NCBI RefSeq assembly: GCF_001625305.1
Contig: NW_017804043.1
Location: forward strand, 1,188,361-1,252,360
DNA length: 64,000 nucleotides
Reading direction: 5' to 3'
Source: Branchiostoma belcheri
Taxonomy: Eukaryota > Chordata > Leptocardii > Amphioxiformes > Branchiostomatidae
The notes beneath the pieces were generated by a model, which was given only the letters and a program-made list of their open reading frames with translations, made no database searches and was not told where the DNA came from. Made by a program: the position numbers and the translations under genes. Shown in pieces: positions 21,814 to 33,986 of this stretch (its first letter is position 1; each line of letters begins with the position of its first letter).

Positions 21814-24800
21814 TCATAATTTCCATGCAGCTTTCTCCGGAAGGCCCAACATTTCCTCCGGTATTTCGTAAGATTTAACTTTGAACTTCCCAGCAACTTC
21901 GTGATGAAAGTCCTCCATTCCTTCCTGTTTTTTCTTGCATTTCTGGAAAGACTTTTTCAGCATTTCTATTATTTTTGCCTGTTCGCGATTCAGAGGTTTT
22001 GTATCTTTCTTGGCTTTGTAGTTCATGACATCCCCCAGCGTGTTAAAAGCAGGACGGCCGTCAAGAACAAAGTACAAGTTCGGTTTGGATACGACTTTTT
22101 GTTGTTCGCATGGTTTCTTTAACATTTGTTGGTCCTGTGCTTCTCTTATAAACGTGTCAATGCCGGAATAGTCCATGCTAAGCAAGGTGCAGGAATGGTG
22201 GTTGAAGTCGAAGGCGTTGCTCCATAGCGACTTCGGAAAGTGTTTTGTTGCTGGTAGTTCTTGTCCTTTTCCATGGTTCTCCTGCCTGCTGCAGAAGTCG
22301 TTGACGTCTTGGTTGACTTGACGGAAGAACGCCAACTCCTCATAGAAGTCTGGCCCTTGTTCCTTGATCTTCCTCCAGAGGGTCTAAAAAGAATTTAGGC
22401 GAAATTCTTAGTTATCACAAGTCTGCTACATGTTGTACGTAGCAAAGAACAATCCAGTAAGCCTCTACTTTGGAACCCTGATACGAAGAGAAGGATTGGA
22501 CGTCCAAACATAACACTTAAGAAACTTATAGAAACTGAAACAGGCTTGAAGGGCCTGGAACTTATTTCCGCAATGAACGACAAGCAGTTCTGGAGATCAA
22601 ACTTTGTCCGCTCCAACTCTTGATGAATGATGATGACAGGTGACTTACCTGGTTAAAGTGATCGTACATGGCGTAGTCCACCTGACTCCATTGCCGATGG
22701 GTCTCCCTCTCTGCGTCCGTGGGTTGGTAAGACTTGTAGGGGTACGTTTTGCTGTTTCTAGGTGCTGTTGCATACAGGATATCTCTTGTCTCCCAGCACA
22801 TCAGCCTATAGAAATAGGGAATATGACATAAAATGTTTTAGGCGTTTGTTATACAGTAGTGTCAGCATTATCAGGAAGTATGTTAAACCAGCCCAAGAGC
22901 TATCTACCATCCGAATTTTGTGACCCTAACATGTCCAGATCATGAGATATCAAAACCGAAAGTTCTGCTGCAGTACCAAAGAAAGCCGTCAGGGGGCCCA
23001 AAATCTGATCATTTTCAGATTTGGGGCTACCCTATCCACCCACCAAATATTATTAGATTTTATTTATACCCTCTTGAGTTATGCTGTTCACAGATACACA
23101 GACAGACAGACAAACTCTACTGAAAACAAAACCTTGTTGGCGAAGATAATAAACCCACATCCGTGAATAGTTTCATCTGGTTGGTAAGACACTTAGTAAA
23201 GAGACTCTTTTTACACAACCGAGGCTTTTATTCAGCCGACGTTTCGGTAACCGTCTGTCACCTTCCTCAGGGCAATTCTGACTGGTCCAGTCCACATTGC
23301 ACTGCAGTACAGGTGTCGCTGCTATAGATGCATTCCCAAATGTACAATATTTACGTCGCGGCTGAATAAAAGACTTGGTTGTGTAAAAAGAGTCTCTTTA
23401 CTCGGTAATAAGCCCACCTTTTAAGCATGACCAAAGAATGATCCAGATATTCTAATATAAGAACGAGCGTGAAGTCCCGGCCCAACTGTTGGATGTACGC
23501 CCGTCCACTCTCCATGTTCTCTGCCTTCTCTATCGGGTACCTGCAAGGGGGTTGAAAAGGACACTTTTATGTATATTGCAAGAGGCCATCGGCTATTGAA
23601 GTTATTGTGGCCAGTATGATAATCTGGCCATGCTAATTCGATGCTTTGATCCCTTCTACATCAAGGACATGTCATATAGGATATAGGTACTAAATGTTGT
23701 ATTGTTCCCCTTGCCAGACGATTGTCTGACTTGCAATCTGTGGCTTTGTCTGTGATTCGATAATAAAAGCAGGGTGTTCTGTGGGTTGAGAGGACAGTCT
23801 GAGACAGAGAGAGCCCGAGAGAAGGTCGCAGAGAAAGATTGTCCCAGCCCCACGACTCCCGTGCGTGTGTATCGGCAATTCCTGTGTCCTGTGTGTGTTC
23901 TTGCTAGTCCTGTAGTTAGTTCCCCGTGCAGCATCCAAAAGAACCTGAGTTCCACCTCGGTTTATATACATACCCCATGTCAAAAGCTTGTGCGTTCCTC
24001 GTGTTATCCACAAGTATACCCTGAAGAACTACACTTGTATGGTACTTGGCTGGGTTTCTCAGGAATTCCCTGAGAGGGTTTGTCTTGTTCTTGAACGGGA
24101 GGATGCGATCGAGTCGGTAATAGTTGAAGCAAGACTTGAGATGACTGAAAGGTTCCCGTATGATTGCGAGGTACGCCGTGTTGGCGGGAAACTTGCTCTC
24201 CATCCACTCTTTGTTGTACACGGTGTGGTGGAATAGAACGCTGTACTTCTGGGTAGTAAAGAAGTAGAACAATAATGAATGGATGGATGAATGAATGAAT
24301 GAATGAAGACCTTTAATTGTTTAGAGTGAAAACTTAAGATCCAACACAAATAAGTTCTCTTACTTAGAGCTTTCGACAGTCACTCTGGTCTTCCTCAGTA
24401 GACTGACCCAGTGAGGCTTGTCACGTGGCTTCTTTGAAGTGTGACGTCAACACTGACGTAACCGCGACGGGGGCCGACATCGTCTACCAGACACCGTTGA
24501 CCCAGGGTTGACGTCACACTTCAAAGAAGCCACGTGACAAACCTCACTGGGTCAGTCTACTGAAGAAGACCAGAGTGACTGGTCGAAAGCTCTAGGTGAG
24601 AGAATTTTTTGTGTTGGACCAAAAGTTTTAACTTTAAACATGTAACTACCAACACAGATGAACTTTCATGATAGTTCTAAGTAACATTGGTTTTACCTCG
24701 TCAGGTCTGTGAATGTAGTCGTCTACTCTGGGAAGGTTTGGCCAGCTGAGAGTCCCCCTGGCTAGTGGAAACATCACTGTGCAGTTCTGTCTGAGAGCGT

Positions 24801-26412
24801 ACCTGGAAAGAGTAAAGTTATACAGTAGAGTGAATTCAGCCCTAAGGCTAAGGCCACACCAATTTAATCTGTTATCTTGAAAATTCATCTGTGTTGGTAG
24901 AAGTCATTATGCAGCAAGTTTAAACTGTGTTACGTGTGTTATCTGCGTGACGTCACGGAAGCGGTGGATTGCTCATTCCTTGACAAAGACTGGAGTTGTA
25001 CAGTCGAAAATTTTGGGGAGTCCAATTTGTTGTGTTGGAAATTACAGTTTAAACTTGCTGCATAATTTAATTTGTTGTTTCTCAGATTCACCCTGTCCAT
25101 CTTTTTCTGATTTGCAAAAAAGACAAGATTTTAGGTTCTGAATCAACTGCAAAATGCTCAAGCAAAGACATATTTTGGCCTCAACGGTTGAAGAAAGTCA
25201 TTTTCTTCCTAGTTTCTTAAGTAACAGTGCAACTTCGTTTCCTTAGAAGTTCAAAATCTATTGTTTTAATTATAAACCAGCCTGTTGTACGTTGACTTCA
25301 TGGCTCATATCGTAACATTTCCGGCCATATGTCTTTCACCATATTTGACGTACAATATGTACAGATGTTTTCGTGCACACAACTTACTAGTAGTCAGTGA
25401 GTTGCTGTATACTAGTATATATGTCGTTACCGTGCTACAATGGGGGTAGTTGTGGAAGACCCGGCTTTGTGAACTTTCATGAACACAAAGTTCTTGCGGG
25501 GTGAGCAGTCATCCGAGGTGTTGTCCTCTCTAGGGCCGTCGCTAGTTGGTGTTCTAGAAGAAGAAATTGCAGAGGCAAAGTTAACTGATTTACTAAAATG
25601 TTAAACCTTCTTTCATTGGTCACCGTAGCCTCATATATATAACCTTCTCTTGGCTTGGCTTCGTAATCCGAAGATTGTCAGGGGCCCTTCTCTCTCCTGC
25701 TGCACGCCCGCTGGTGGCTGACAAGTCCGATGCGTGACCGGCATACTCGGCCACAGTGGCTGCTCATATATGATACAAATGAGATAAATGCCTGCTGTTC
25801 GACAACAAGCACCGTTGCATTGTTTTTGTTTTATTTATGCTCATTATGAAAAGGTACAAGACACAGCGGTGGAAAACTAATGGTGTAGTCGAGTTGTCTA
25901 CAAGCTGGTTGGTACTTTGAATTTAGGTCATTTGGTTCTGGTCATTTCAGGCTATTCAACTGAAGCAGGGCGCAACGTCAGAAGCAGGTACTAGTAGTTA
26001 AAAGGAGAATAGTTTTTTGTTTGTCTGTAAGTTTAGAGAAATTGGGATAAATTGTAGAGGTTTGAATAGTCAACTCATTTTGAGCGTTGTTATGAAACGA
26101 AGAGTTATAGATAAAGTGCATTTCGTCTTCCACAGCCTTTGCATAACTATATTTACACATTCTTTCGCATACAGGTAATCTTCTAAAGAGAAAAAGGACA
26201 AAACTTCCCTACCTCGCGACATGTGTCCCTTTGACGTTCTCTTCCTTCGTGGACTCCCCGACGATCTTCTGTTCATGTTCGAAGTTTGGCAGCAACTTGT
26301 CGGTCCACCTTTCGAGAGACACCACACTGTCCCAGTCCGTACACAGAAACAACACCAATATTACACCGAAACAGACACATACTGTCCTCAACACCGATAC
26401 CTCAGTCACCAT
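21814..26412 (-). CDS. Galactose-3-O-sulfotransferase-like protein (Gal3ST family), 7 exons
   Basis: Exons in transcript order: 26412-26213, 25553-25431, 24802-24697, 24248-23974, 23540-23418, 22805-22649, 22383-21814. All phases agree and give about 517 aa. Residues 6-24 form a signal anchor (LRTVCVCFGVILVLFLC), the type II Golgi topology of the family. Exon 2 has FVFMKVHKAGSSTT, the 5'-phosphosulfate-binding loop for PAPS. Exon 4 has AYLAIIREPFSHLKSCFNYY, the 3'-phosphate-binding region. Exon 5 has FTLVLILEYLDHSLVMLKR. Known members transfer sulfate to the 3-OH of galactose on glycolipids or glycans; the acceptor here cannot be read from sequence. The long C-terminal exon is Lys/Gln-rich. 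Confidence 0.9.
22470..22640 (+). mobile_element. 5'-truncated LINE 3' end (RTE-like)
   Basis: On the plus strand it reads RRIGRPNITLKKLIETETG, then SAMNDKQFWRSNFV, and a stop followed by TGATGAATGATGATGAC, a repeat tail typical of RTE-type elements. Only the last ~50 codons remain. It lies in a Gal3ST intron, antisense to the gene. Confidence 0.65.
23200..23402. mobile_element. Fold-back MITE, family C
   Basis: AGAGACTCTTTTTACACAAC recurs inverted as GTTGTGTAAAAAGAGTCTCT, flanking GCCGACGTTTCGGTAACCG and CACCTTCCTCAGGGCAATTC. Intronic in the Gal3ST gene. Confidence 0.8.
24320..24640. mobile_element. Fold-back MITE, family D
   Basis: Long inverted arms of over 100 bp: AGAGTGAAAACTTAAGATCC / TTTTAACTTTAAAC outermost, then CACTCTGGTCTTCCTCAGTA against its complement and TTGTCACGTGGCTTCTTTGA against its complement. 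Related copies are at 43516 and 53597. Confidence 0.85.
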
Positions 26413-27019
26413 GTTACAACTTGCTTTTACAAGTTTATTACACAACAATTGTAACAGGTACAATGTATGGCAGATGATAATATTACACTGGACGGCTTGG
26501 ACCATACCATATGTATACCAACCAGAGGGGTGCCGGTTGCATTATCATATTATGTCACTGTATTTCTATTGGTACACTCCCATTTCAGCATACACGGATA
26601 GGTGTACTAGTATGTTACAGGCTCATATATGGAATCAAACAAACAAAACATTGTGATACATTACAAACGTTTACCAGTAAAATACCGACGACTGCTGTTT
26701 AAATGAACCCCCATACTAGAATGGTATAGTCGCGTTGTCTACAAGCCGGTTGGACAGGTTTGAACCAGGTAATTCGACTGTGACGCAGGAGTAGGTGTTT
26801 TTTTTTCTAAAAAAACATTGTTATGAATACAAAATTAACTAGAAAGGCAACATTTGCAAGGCAAGTGCATAATGTTTACCTTCACGTATGGTCTGCTCTG
26901 TTAAGTCTTACTCAAACACCTTCACATATATGGTCAGACAGGAGTCTAAATCCCTCCTGCTATAAAATTGCAACATGATGTAATCCAACATCAGTAGTAG
27001 TTGCCATAGCAACAGATTA
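26413..27019. other. Gap between Gal3ST start and NACHT-LRR stop
   Basis: Contains the Gal3ST upstream region, a GTACAATGTATGGCA repeat end near 26460, and a family E copy at about 26838-27015 that ends within a few bases of the NACHT-LRR stop codon. No exon seen. Confidence 0.6.
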
Positions 27020-30010
27020 CTAATTTAGTGTAATTCTAGACTGTATACGGATTCTTGACACGTCTGCAACCAGGTTCTTGGAGCACCTAAAAAAAAATAG
27101 AAATAAGGTAAAAAGTGTATGATTCGGATTTTGCTTATTGCAGAGCGGAAGTTAAAATCAACTAAATATAGGTATTTTTTATAGAATATGTTGTTTTGCA
27201 AATAAGTAAAAATGTACGCACCAAATCTTATGAAGCATGGTACGTTCCTCTGCAGCTTTCATGATCTTCTCCAGTTGAGATTTCTTCATGCTTATGTTCT
27301 GTAACTTGAGTATAACAAGTGCAGGCAGTCTCGGGAAGGCCTGAACAAGAGAGGTCACCGTCTTTGCGTCCATTCTGGCGGGGTCTCTACTGGACGAAGA
27401 TAAGTCCAACGTGTCCAGGTTCTGCATTTTAGGGATGACTGCAAAGAACGTTCTGATCCCTGACGCTGAAAGAGACATTAATTTTTTTACGTCGGTGAAG
27501 GTTAGACATCCAGGTAATGAGGTACGCCAAGAAAACAGTTACTCAAGCGACTGGATATGATTTTGGAAACGGTCAGACATTATAAACTAGAAAGGTAACA
27601 TTTGCCTTAATGTTTACCTTCGTATATGGTCTGCTCTGTTAAGTCTTACTCAAACACATTCATATATGTATATGGTCAGACAGGAGTCCAAATCCCTCCT
27701 GCTATAAACTTGCAACATGGTGTAACCCAACACTAGTATAAACCATGGTGACAGACATCTGGCTCAGGTCATTGACCTTATTGGTTTGGAGAAGAAGAAG
27801 AAGAAGAAACAGAGCAAAAACAAAATGTTTTCCTTCGGGTAAACATGACAAAGGCACAAACCCGAAAGGGTGTTCCCGCCAAAACGCAACTCCCGGAGAC
27901 GAGGGACGTGCTTCAGTTTGGTCGCCATTGCAACGATGGAAGCGTCCCCCGCGTCGTTGTCGTTGACACCGAGGAAGGTCAAGTTCGGCACGTTGTGGAT
28001 CTCCTTAGAGATGGCGGTCATTCCCGAGTCGCCGATCTGGTTGTTCGAGAGTTCGAGCTCTTCTAGCAGGGGCACGTAGAACAGCGCATGCGCCAGCGCC
28101 TCGGCGGCTTCGTCGTCGAGTCGCGTGCCCTCCAGGTACAAGGTCATCAGACAGGGGGCGCTTCTGAGCCTCGCCGCCAAAATCCCCATCCTGTCCGCCC
28201 CCACCTGGCAGTGGAACAGTCTGACGTCCAGCTGGAGGCGTGGGAACGAGCGCGACAGTAATGACGTCACGTAGCTGGCGGCGGCGTCGTCCCCAGGATT
28301 TGGGAAGCAGATCTTCAGCTGCCTGACGTCACTGCCCGCCACCTGGAGAAGGTGCTGCAGTGCGGTGCTAAGTCGACAGGAGGCGCTGAGGCGAAGGCTG
28401 ACGGAATGAAACACCGGGGACATCATTTTGGCAACGGTATACATGCATTGACTCTCGCGCAAACAGAACAGGCACATAATCACGTAGTCTCTATAGGTTA
28501 CTGCTGTTTCCCCCACAAGGGTACTGTCGTAATAGTCCTCTCTAAAAACCCCCCGAGGAAATGTCTTGTACAGTTTGCATAGTTGCTGGAACACCACGAC
28601 GGTAGCTTGTTCGTTATAGCCACACAGAAATTGCAGCAAAGTTCTGTACTCGAGCGAAGCATCTATGGTGGGAATAAGTGCTTGTATGTCTGACTGTGAA
28701 CAGCTTTGGGAGACCGCCATATACCTGGCTGCGAGAAACTCTTGCATAGTTTTGTGGCTAAAACTTATCCTCTCTCGCTGAGAATGGCGTTTTGAAACAG
28801 AGGATGCTCTCGACACCATTCCTAGCCTCAAGAATAAGTCAACATCCCGGCCATTGGATGTCACCTCGTTCACATCAAAGTAATTTCTGTGCGTTCTTAG
28901 ACCTTCTAGCGCTGTCTTGCCAATGGTGTTTAGACTATCGGATATATCATGTGGTATGTCGTCTTCGTGTACGACCGTGTCGATGTGTTTCCACCTGCAG
29001 TACCGTGTGACGCCGCTAGTCACCATTTCTTTGTACAGTCCGGTCAGCGTCATCCTGTTGGACAACACTCTGTACCTATTTGACGATTCTTCCCACACCA
29101 AACAAAGAAGCATGAGGAATATGGGTGATTTTAGAAGGTCGTCAGGTATGGTGTATGCGTCACGGAGAGCTGATTGAAGTTCAAGGGCAAGTTCTGGGCG
29201 CGAACACGCATTGAAATATCGTTCTATGCAAGGCGCGACGTTGGCCTTCGAAATACCAGTCACCGACACGTGTTGGTCTACCTTGCAGTACTCCTCTATT
29301 CCGCTAGAGGGCAGCGATGAGACTAGGATATGAGTCTTCTTGCAGATCTTCCCGGACAGCAAATTCGGAATAGCATCTGTCTTCTTCTTGCAGTCTGCGC
29401 GAAGCTCGTCGTATCCGTCGAGTACGAACAGGATTCTAGCTTTACTCCTGTGTAAGAGGAAGTCAATGGCCTCTCGGTCAGTGCCCTCATGTCGCGATGG
29501 TTGTAGACACTGGCTCAAAACTATGTCTTCAATGGTTTCTCCCGCTTCAACCTCTCGGAGACGTATAAAGAAAACGTAATCGAATCTCTCAGCCCAATGT
29601 CTTTGGTTCAGTCCCCAGTTCACTGCAATTGTTGACAGTAACGTGGACTTTCCAGATCCCAACGGACCATCTAACAACACACATCGTGGGGATTTCAGAA
29701 TCTTTTTGTACAACTCAAAGATAGAGGACAGAGGCTGATGATTTTCACACTCATCCTCACCATCTTGTGTTAAAGAGACAAGTTCAAGTTCTAAAAGAAC
29801 GTCAGAAAGATCAAGAGAGAACTTTTCGTGCCAAGCGAGAGGCTTGATGTGGTTCAGATTGGAGACGTAAGATTCGGACAAGCGTTTTCTGAAAATGTCA
29901 AATTTTACATCCAAGGTGGTACTAGTGGTCGAGCTAGACGGACGGATTCGTGCTGCGTCCCCCGCGCTGGTTTGGAATCGCCCAAGTAACCGTGCGATTG
30001 TCGCCTGCAT
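27020..30010 (-). CDS. NACHT-LRR (NLR-type) protein, 3 exons
   Basis: Exons: 30010-27862, 27465-27222, 27086-27020; about 819 aa, all phases consistent. The NACHT NTPase has a P-loop GPLGSGKST near residues 115-123 and a Walker B ILFVLDGYDEL near 193-203. Leucine-rich repeats follow (CLMTLYLEGTRLDDEAAEAL, ELELSNNQIGDSGMTAI) and continue in exon 2 (NLDTLDLS). Such proteins are cytosolic sensors that oligomerise after ligand sensing. No CARD, DEATH or DED precedes the NACHT in this model: the first ~100 residues are unrecognised. A 5' exon may lie near 31100 (minus strand donor AAG|GTAAAT) but looks untranslated. The LRR-encoding C-terminus is short compared with large NLRs. Confidence 0.9.
27585..27846 (+). 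mobile_element. Dispersed element, family E, in NACHT-LRR intron 1
   Basis: Starts ACTAGAAAGGTAACATTTGC and ends with GAAGAAGAAGAAACAGAGC, then AAAAACAAAATG and TTTTCCTTCGGGTAAACAT. It ends 15 bp from the exon 1 donor. The same terminal block is found inside the CCDC148 exon array at 50,900-51,620. Confidence 0.75.
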
Positions 30011-31159
30011 ACCTGATCTTCCCTACAGCACAAAACAACAGAAACATGTCAGATTATTTTAAACCAATTCAAGGGGAGGGGTGGGGCAAACAGGTCTTTC
30101 CATTTATATATCCAAAAGACAGTGGAATCGAGTGTGGATTGAGGACGATCTGAAAATTCCACAATTGTAAAACGTCGACGAAGGTTAGAGTTGCTAAACA
30201 GTAATTACCACCCCAAACAGCCCACCCATACCTGTAAAGACAAGTAAATTTATCAGAGACCAAGCCCCCATGCGCACCCTTTAGGGCACAGAAAGGATAG
30301 CCTGCAAAGTATCCCTAGCCCTGCCCACCTTTTCCGTAAACCCAAAAGCCTGCCAGGCTAGCCTGCAGGCTACCCAGCCTTTTCCGCGAACCCCGAAGGT
30401 TAGACATCCAGGTAATAAGATACGTCAAATGTACTCAAGCAACTGGATATGATTTTGGAAACGGTCAGACGTTTTAGGTAGTATCCACTAGCTTTCGTCA
30501 GTGATTGGCCATTAGGCCTCACCAAGTAAATTTTATGGATGACGTCCTTTGGAGACCCTATATCTAATGCGAGAGGGCGAAAAAAAAACAAGAAAGGCCC
30601 TAAAAAACAAGATGCCTAGATTAGAAATATACTAAGAGATGACACATGTAAGGACACAAATTGAATGAGGTGACACAGTGTAATAAGCAAGAAGTCTTTT
30701 ATTCATCATCAAAACAGCAATAAATCAGGTGGAACAGCAATTGTCGTCCTGTCCTGTTCTCGCGTTACGGGTTTCACGTCAATCTGAAGATTTGCGGCAC
30801 TGTCGTGACTCTTTGGTCATAGTTACAGGAAGTGGAATTTCTTGTTTTTTTTCTAGGAACAGGCCAAAATCAATGCGCGCGCGGACGTCATCCATAAAAT
30901 TTACTTGGTGTGGCCTTAGCTGAAACGTCTGACCGTTTCCAAAACCATATCCAGTTGCTTGAGTAACCGTTTTTTGGTGTATAAATTGTAAAACGACCTA
31001 CGAATAATGTGGCTAGTAAGTCGTTCAAATGTATGTGTGTGGCGTAAACGTTTAAAAGCAAAACTGTTCTGAATCTAAAAAAAAATATATCTTATTTACC
31101 TTGTACCGAAGACAACCGTTCGCAGTGCGTACGAAGCTTTAGCTTGGTTTCCATCCAGG

Positions 31160-31325
31160 GCCTACTCAGGCCAGTTCCTCGGCTCCAAGGCCAACATGTC
31201 CCAAGGAAATTATACCGCAGCCCCCCTCAGCTAGCCTGGGTGCCAGAATGTTTCCAGGGACAACTCAGGCCAGTTCCTCGGCTCCAAGGCCAACATGTCC
31301 CAAGGAAATTATATCACAGTCCCCT
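31160..31325 (+). repeat. Two-copy tandem repeat, ~100-bp period
   Basis: CTCAGGCCAGTTCCTCGGCT with CAACATGTCCCAAGGAAATT occurs at about 31167 and again at about 31265. No function apparent. Confidence 0.85.
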
Positions 31326-32021
31326 CAGTTAGGCCCTGATCATTGGCTAACTCTGGGACTAGCGGGCTATCGGTCTGGCATCCAGGAAAACGAAAATTAT
31401 GTCAGCAGAAAAAAAATCAGCCCTGTAACTCAGTGTACTTTTCAAGAACGCGACCTTTGTGACTTTATTTGCCACGTCACACGCACGTGAACATACATTA
31501 TATGTATAACGTTATACATCCGGAGTCAAAGTATTCTGATGTTACTTATTAACTAGAAGCCTTGATAGCATCAGATTGATGACTGTGTATTCAGTACTAG
31601 TATTTTACTTCAACCGTTACGTTACAATAGCGCGACTATTTCGCTCTTTATTTGTACTTGTCTGGCAAGTGCAGTGTTGAAGCCACCCAATGCGAATATT
31701 CATGGCAGCAAAACAAGATTTATTTTCAAAGTCAATTTTCTGGTATTTTTAAAAACTTAGGCCACACTGATTTAATTTTATGGATGGCATCCGCGAGCGC
31801 ATTAATTTTCGGCTGTTCTACAATTTGCCTCCTCCGAGGCTCTGGCCTGTTAGAAAGGCACAAAACTGTTCTATAGTCTAGTCAATTGTAAAGAAAACCC
31901 TAGTATGAGAAATGTGACTTTAACATCTAAACCTTTTAAATGTGACTTCAAATGTGACCATTTTGTCACTTTAATTTTCTTTAAAGTGCACTGTCTCGGA
32001 AGTACTGGGTGCACTGTGCCT

Positions 32022-32216
32022 TACTCTCCAAGCAGTGGTTTGGGGTTTGGGCTTATTTTTGGCAAGTTTCTGAGCTTTTTTTTATCGGGGCTTCTTTTTT
32101 GCACTGGAATCCCCCCCCCCCCAAAATAATTCCAGAGAAAAAAGAAACCCCAATAAAAAAGCCTACTAAAAACACGCCAAAAATAACCCACAACCCAAAC
32201 CTCTGCTTGGAGAGTA
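32022..32216. mobile_element. Fold-back MITE, family I, with 8-bp target duplication
   Basis: Termini TACTCTCCAAGCAG and CTGCTTGGAGAGTA; arms extend through GGTTTGGG/CCCAAACC and CTTATTTTTGGC / GCCAAAAATAA. CTGTGCCT flanks both sides. It ends about 200 bp before the HhH gene ATG. The only other copy (36165) is also directly upstream of a gene. Confidence 0.85.
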
Positions 32217-32254
32217 CTGTGCCTGAGTTCCCGCGCGTTCTTTCTGCGCGTCGA

Positions 32255-32320
32255 ACGCAAATCGAACGTTCGAACGACCGGTACCGTTCGAAAATTCCAT
32301 CGTTCGAACGAACACCTGTG
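32255..32320. promoter_or_regulatory. Cluster of TTCGAA palindromes upstream of the HhH gene
   Basis: Within about 60 bp the sequence contains AACGTTCGAACGACC, ACCGTTCGAAAATT and ATCGTTCGAACGAAC, plus two near-matches GTCGAACG and ATCGAACG. This density of one short palindrome just upstream of a start codon suggests a homotypic factor-binding cluster. The binding protein is unknown. Confidence 0.4.
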
Positions 32321-32412
32321 TTTGTAAATCAACTGTCACGTCGGTGAGCAGGATATGTTTTAACCATTACAGTCTTTTTCTGTTTGTAAAAACAAGAGAC
32401 CTGGGATACAAG

Positions 32413-33899
32413 ATGACTGAAAAGAAGGCTGAGTCAGGGGGAACGAAAGGGCAAGCGAGGCAGCGAGAGAAAGCGGCAAGCACTACCGGCGGAAACGTCA
32501 AAAATGCCGGAGCAAAGACGACGACGCCGTTGTTGGACATAAACCACTGCACGGCAAGGCAGTTGTCGCTGATTCCGGGCGTCAGTCGTGAAGTGGGGGA
32601 CCGAATCGTAGCCACGCGACGGAGACTCGGAGGGTCGTTTCAGTACTTTGACCAGCTGCACACGATCAAGGGGGTGACCAGGGTCGTCATCCAGGCGTTA
32701 CGAGGCCGCGTTCAAGTGCCCTGTGAAAAAGCGACCTCTATCGGCGAGCCGGAGGGCTACATGCGCCTGGGTCCCGTCCAATCGCAATCGTCCTTGCTCT
32801 CTCTCAACTCTCTGGGTGACGTTGCGCGAAGAAAGGCGGAAGAAACTGCAGCCGCAAAACTGAAGAAATCTCCGAAGGTAACCCCGCGGCCTAGCTACGG
32901 CGGTAAGAAAAGCCGAACACCCACGAAACAAGTCTCCACGCCACCAAGAAAGACTGTAAAGGTGCAACGAAATTTGACTAAGACTAAGACTCCTACCAGG
33001 TCTTCAAAAATCCACGGGAAGTCTACTAAAACACCTGCAACGTCTCGCGCCAGACCTTCTAACAGGCAGGCAGCAGCAAACAGGCCGGTGGAAGGAAAAA
33101 GTCGTCTGAAATCTCCTAGAAAGCCAGGAAAATCGCCCGTGTCCAGCAAACGACCACCAACCGGGAGGCTCGTTGGTAAAACTAAAAGTAAAACACCGGC
33201 AAAACGGCCTGCTAAGAAGACTGGCGCTTCTGCCTCCCGAAGCCGGTCAAGAACCCCGAAAAGGTCGACCAAGAAGGTTTCTGCCAGGGCGGCGTCGGCC
33301 TCCAAACCAACTCGACCGTCGCCACGTCGTAAGAAAGCGGTCAGCGTTAGCCCTCAGACCAAGAAAATTAAGACGACGCCAAGGCGAGCTAAGGCTACGG
33401 CAAGGAGAGAGTCCGCAGTAACGTACCAAGTCGTCACATCGCCTGATGGGAAAAGCACGTGGACGTACCCCTCCTCTCGTGGGCGTACTTCCACCAGACA
33501 ACCTCCTGTACTCGTCCTGAAAATAGAGACCAGTCCGACCCAACAACAGACAGCAGAAACTGCACCAGCGGAGACGGCTGTAGCTGCCTCTAAGATTCCG
33601 CAAGTAGAAGTTGAAGAAAGAAGCGTCTCAAGCGGTAGCAGGAGCCGTCGAGCCAGCAAGAAGTCCGCCAACAAGCGCACGCGGGAAGAGCCTTCAGTTG
33701 AGGTCACTCCGGGTGACTCTGCATCGGCTACAGCGGGGTCCAAGACGCCTGCAGTTCCGTCGACAACCGCTGGGGCGAACGCGTCTGCTGCTGTGGAGGT
33801 TGAGAAAGACCCGGCTCGACTCCGATCTCGCTCTTCTGTTGAGGCTGTGGAAAAATGGCTGGAAAGCACAGCTAGGTATTATTACATTGTGTTTTGTGT

Positions 33900-33986
<87 letters not shown>

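Larger units (their letters stand above)
30011..32412. other. Divergent intergenic region, NACHT-LRR to HhH gene
   Basis: Contains a family F repeat at 30400-30600 (AGACATCCAGGTAATAAGAT, GCAACTGGATATGATTTTGG) with an inverted partner at about 30885-30970, two copies of a ~100-bp repeat at about 31160-31325 (CCAGTTCCTCGGCTCCAAGG, ATGTCCCAAGGAAATTATA), and a family I MITE at 32022. No coding exon was supported. Confidence 0.6.

Noticed and set aside
28352-29579. Plus-strand frames opposite the NACHT exon
   Set aside because: Antisense of a 2.1-kb coding exon; no motifs or splice support.
32895-33869. Minus-strand frames rich in Leu, Val and Arg
   Set aside because: Shadows of the basic, G+C-rich HhH exon 1.
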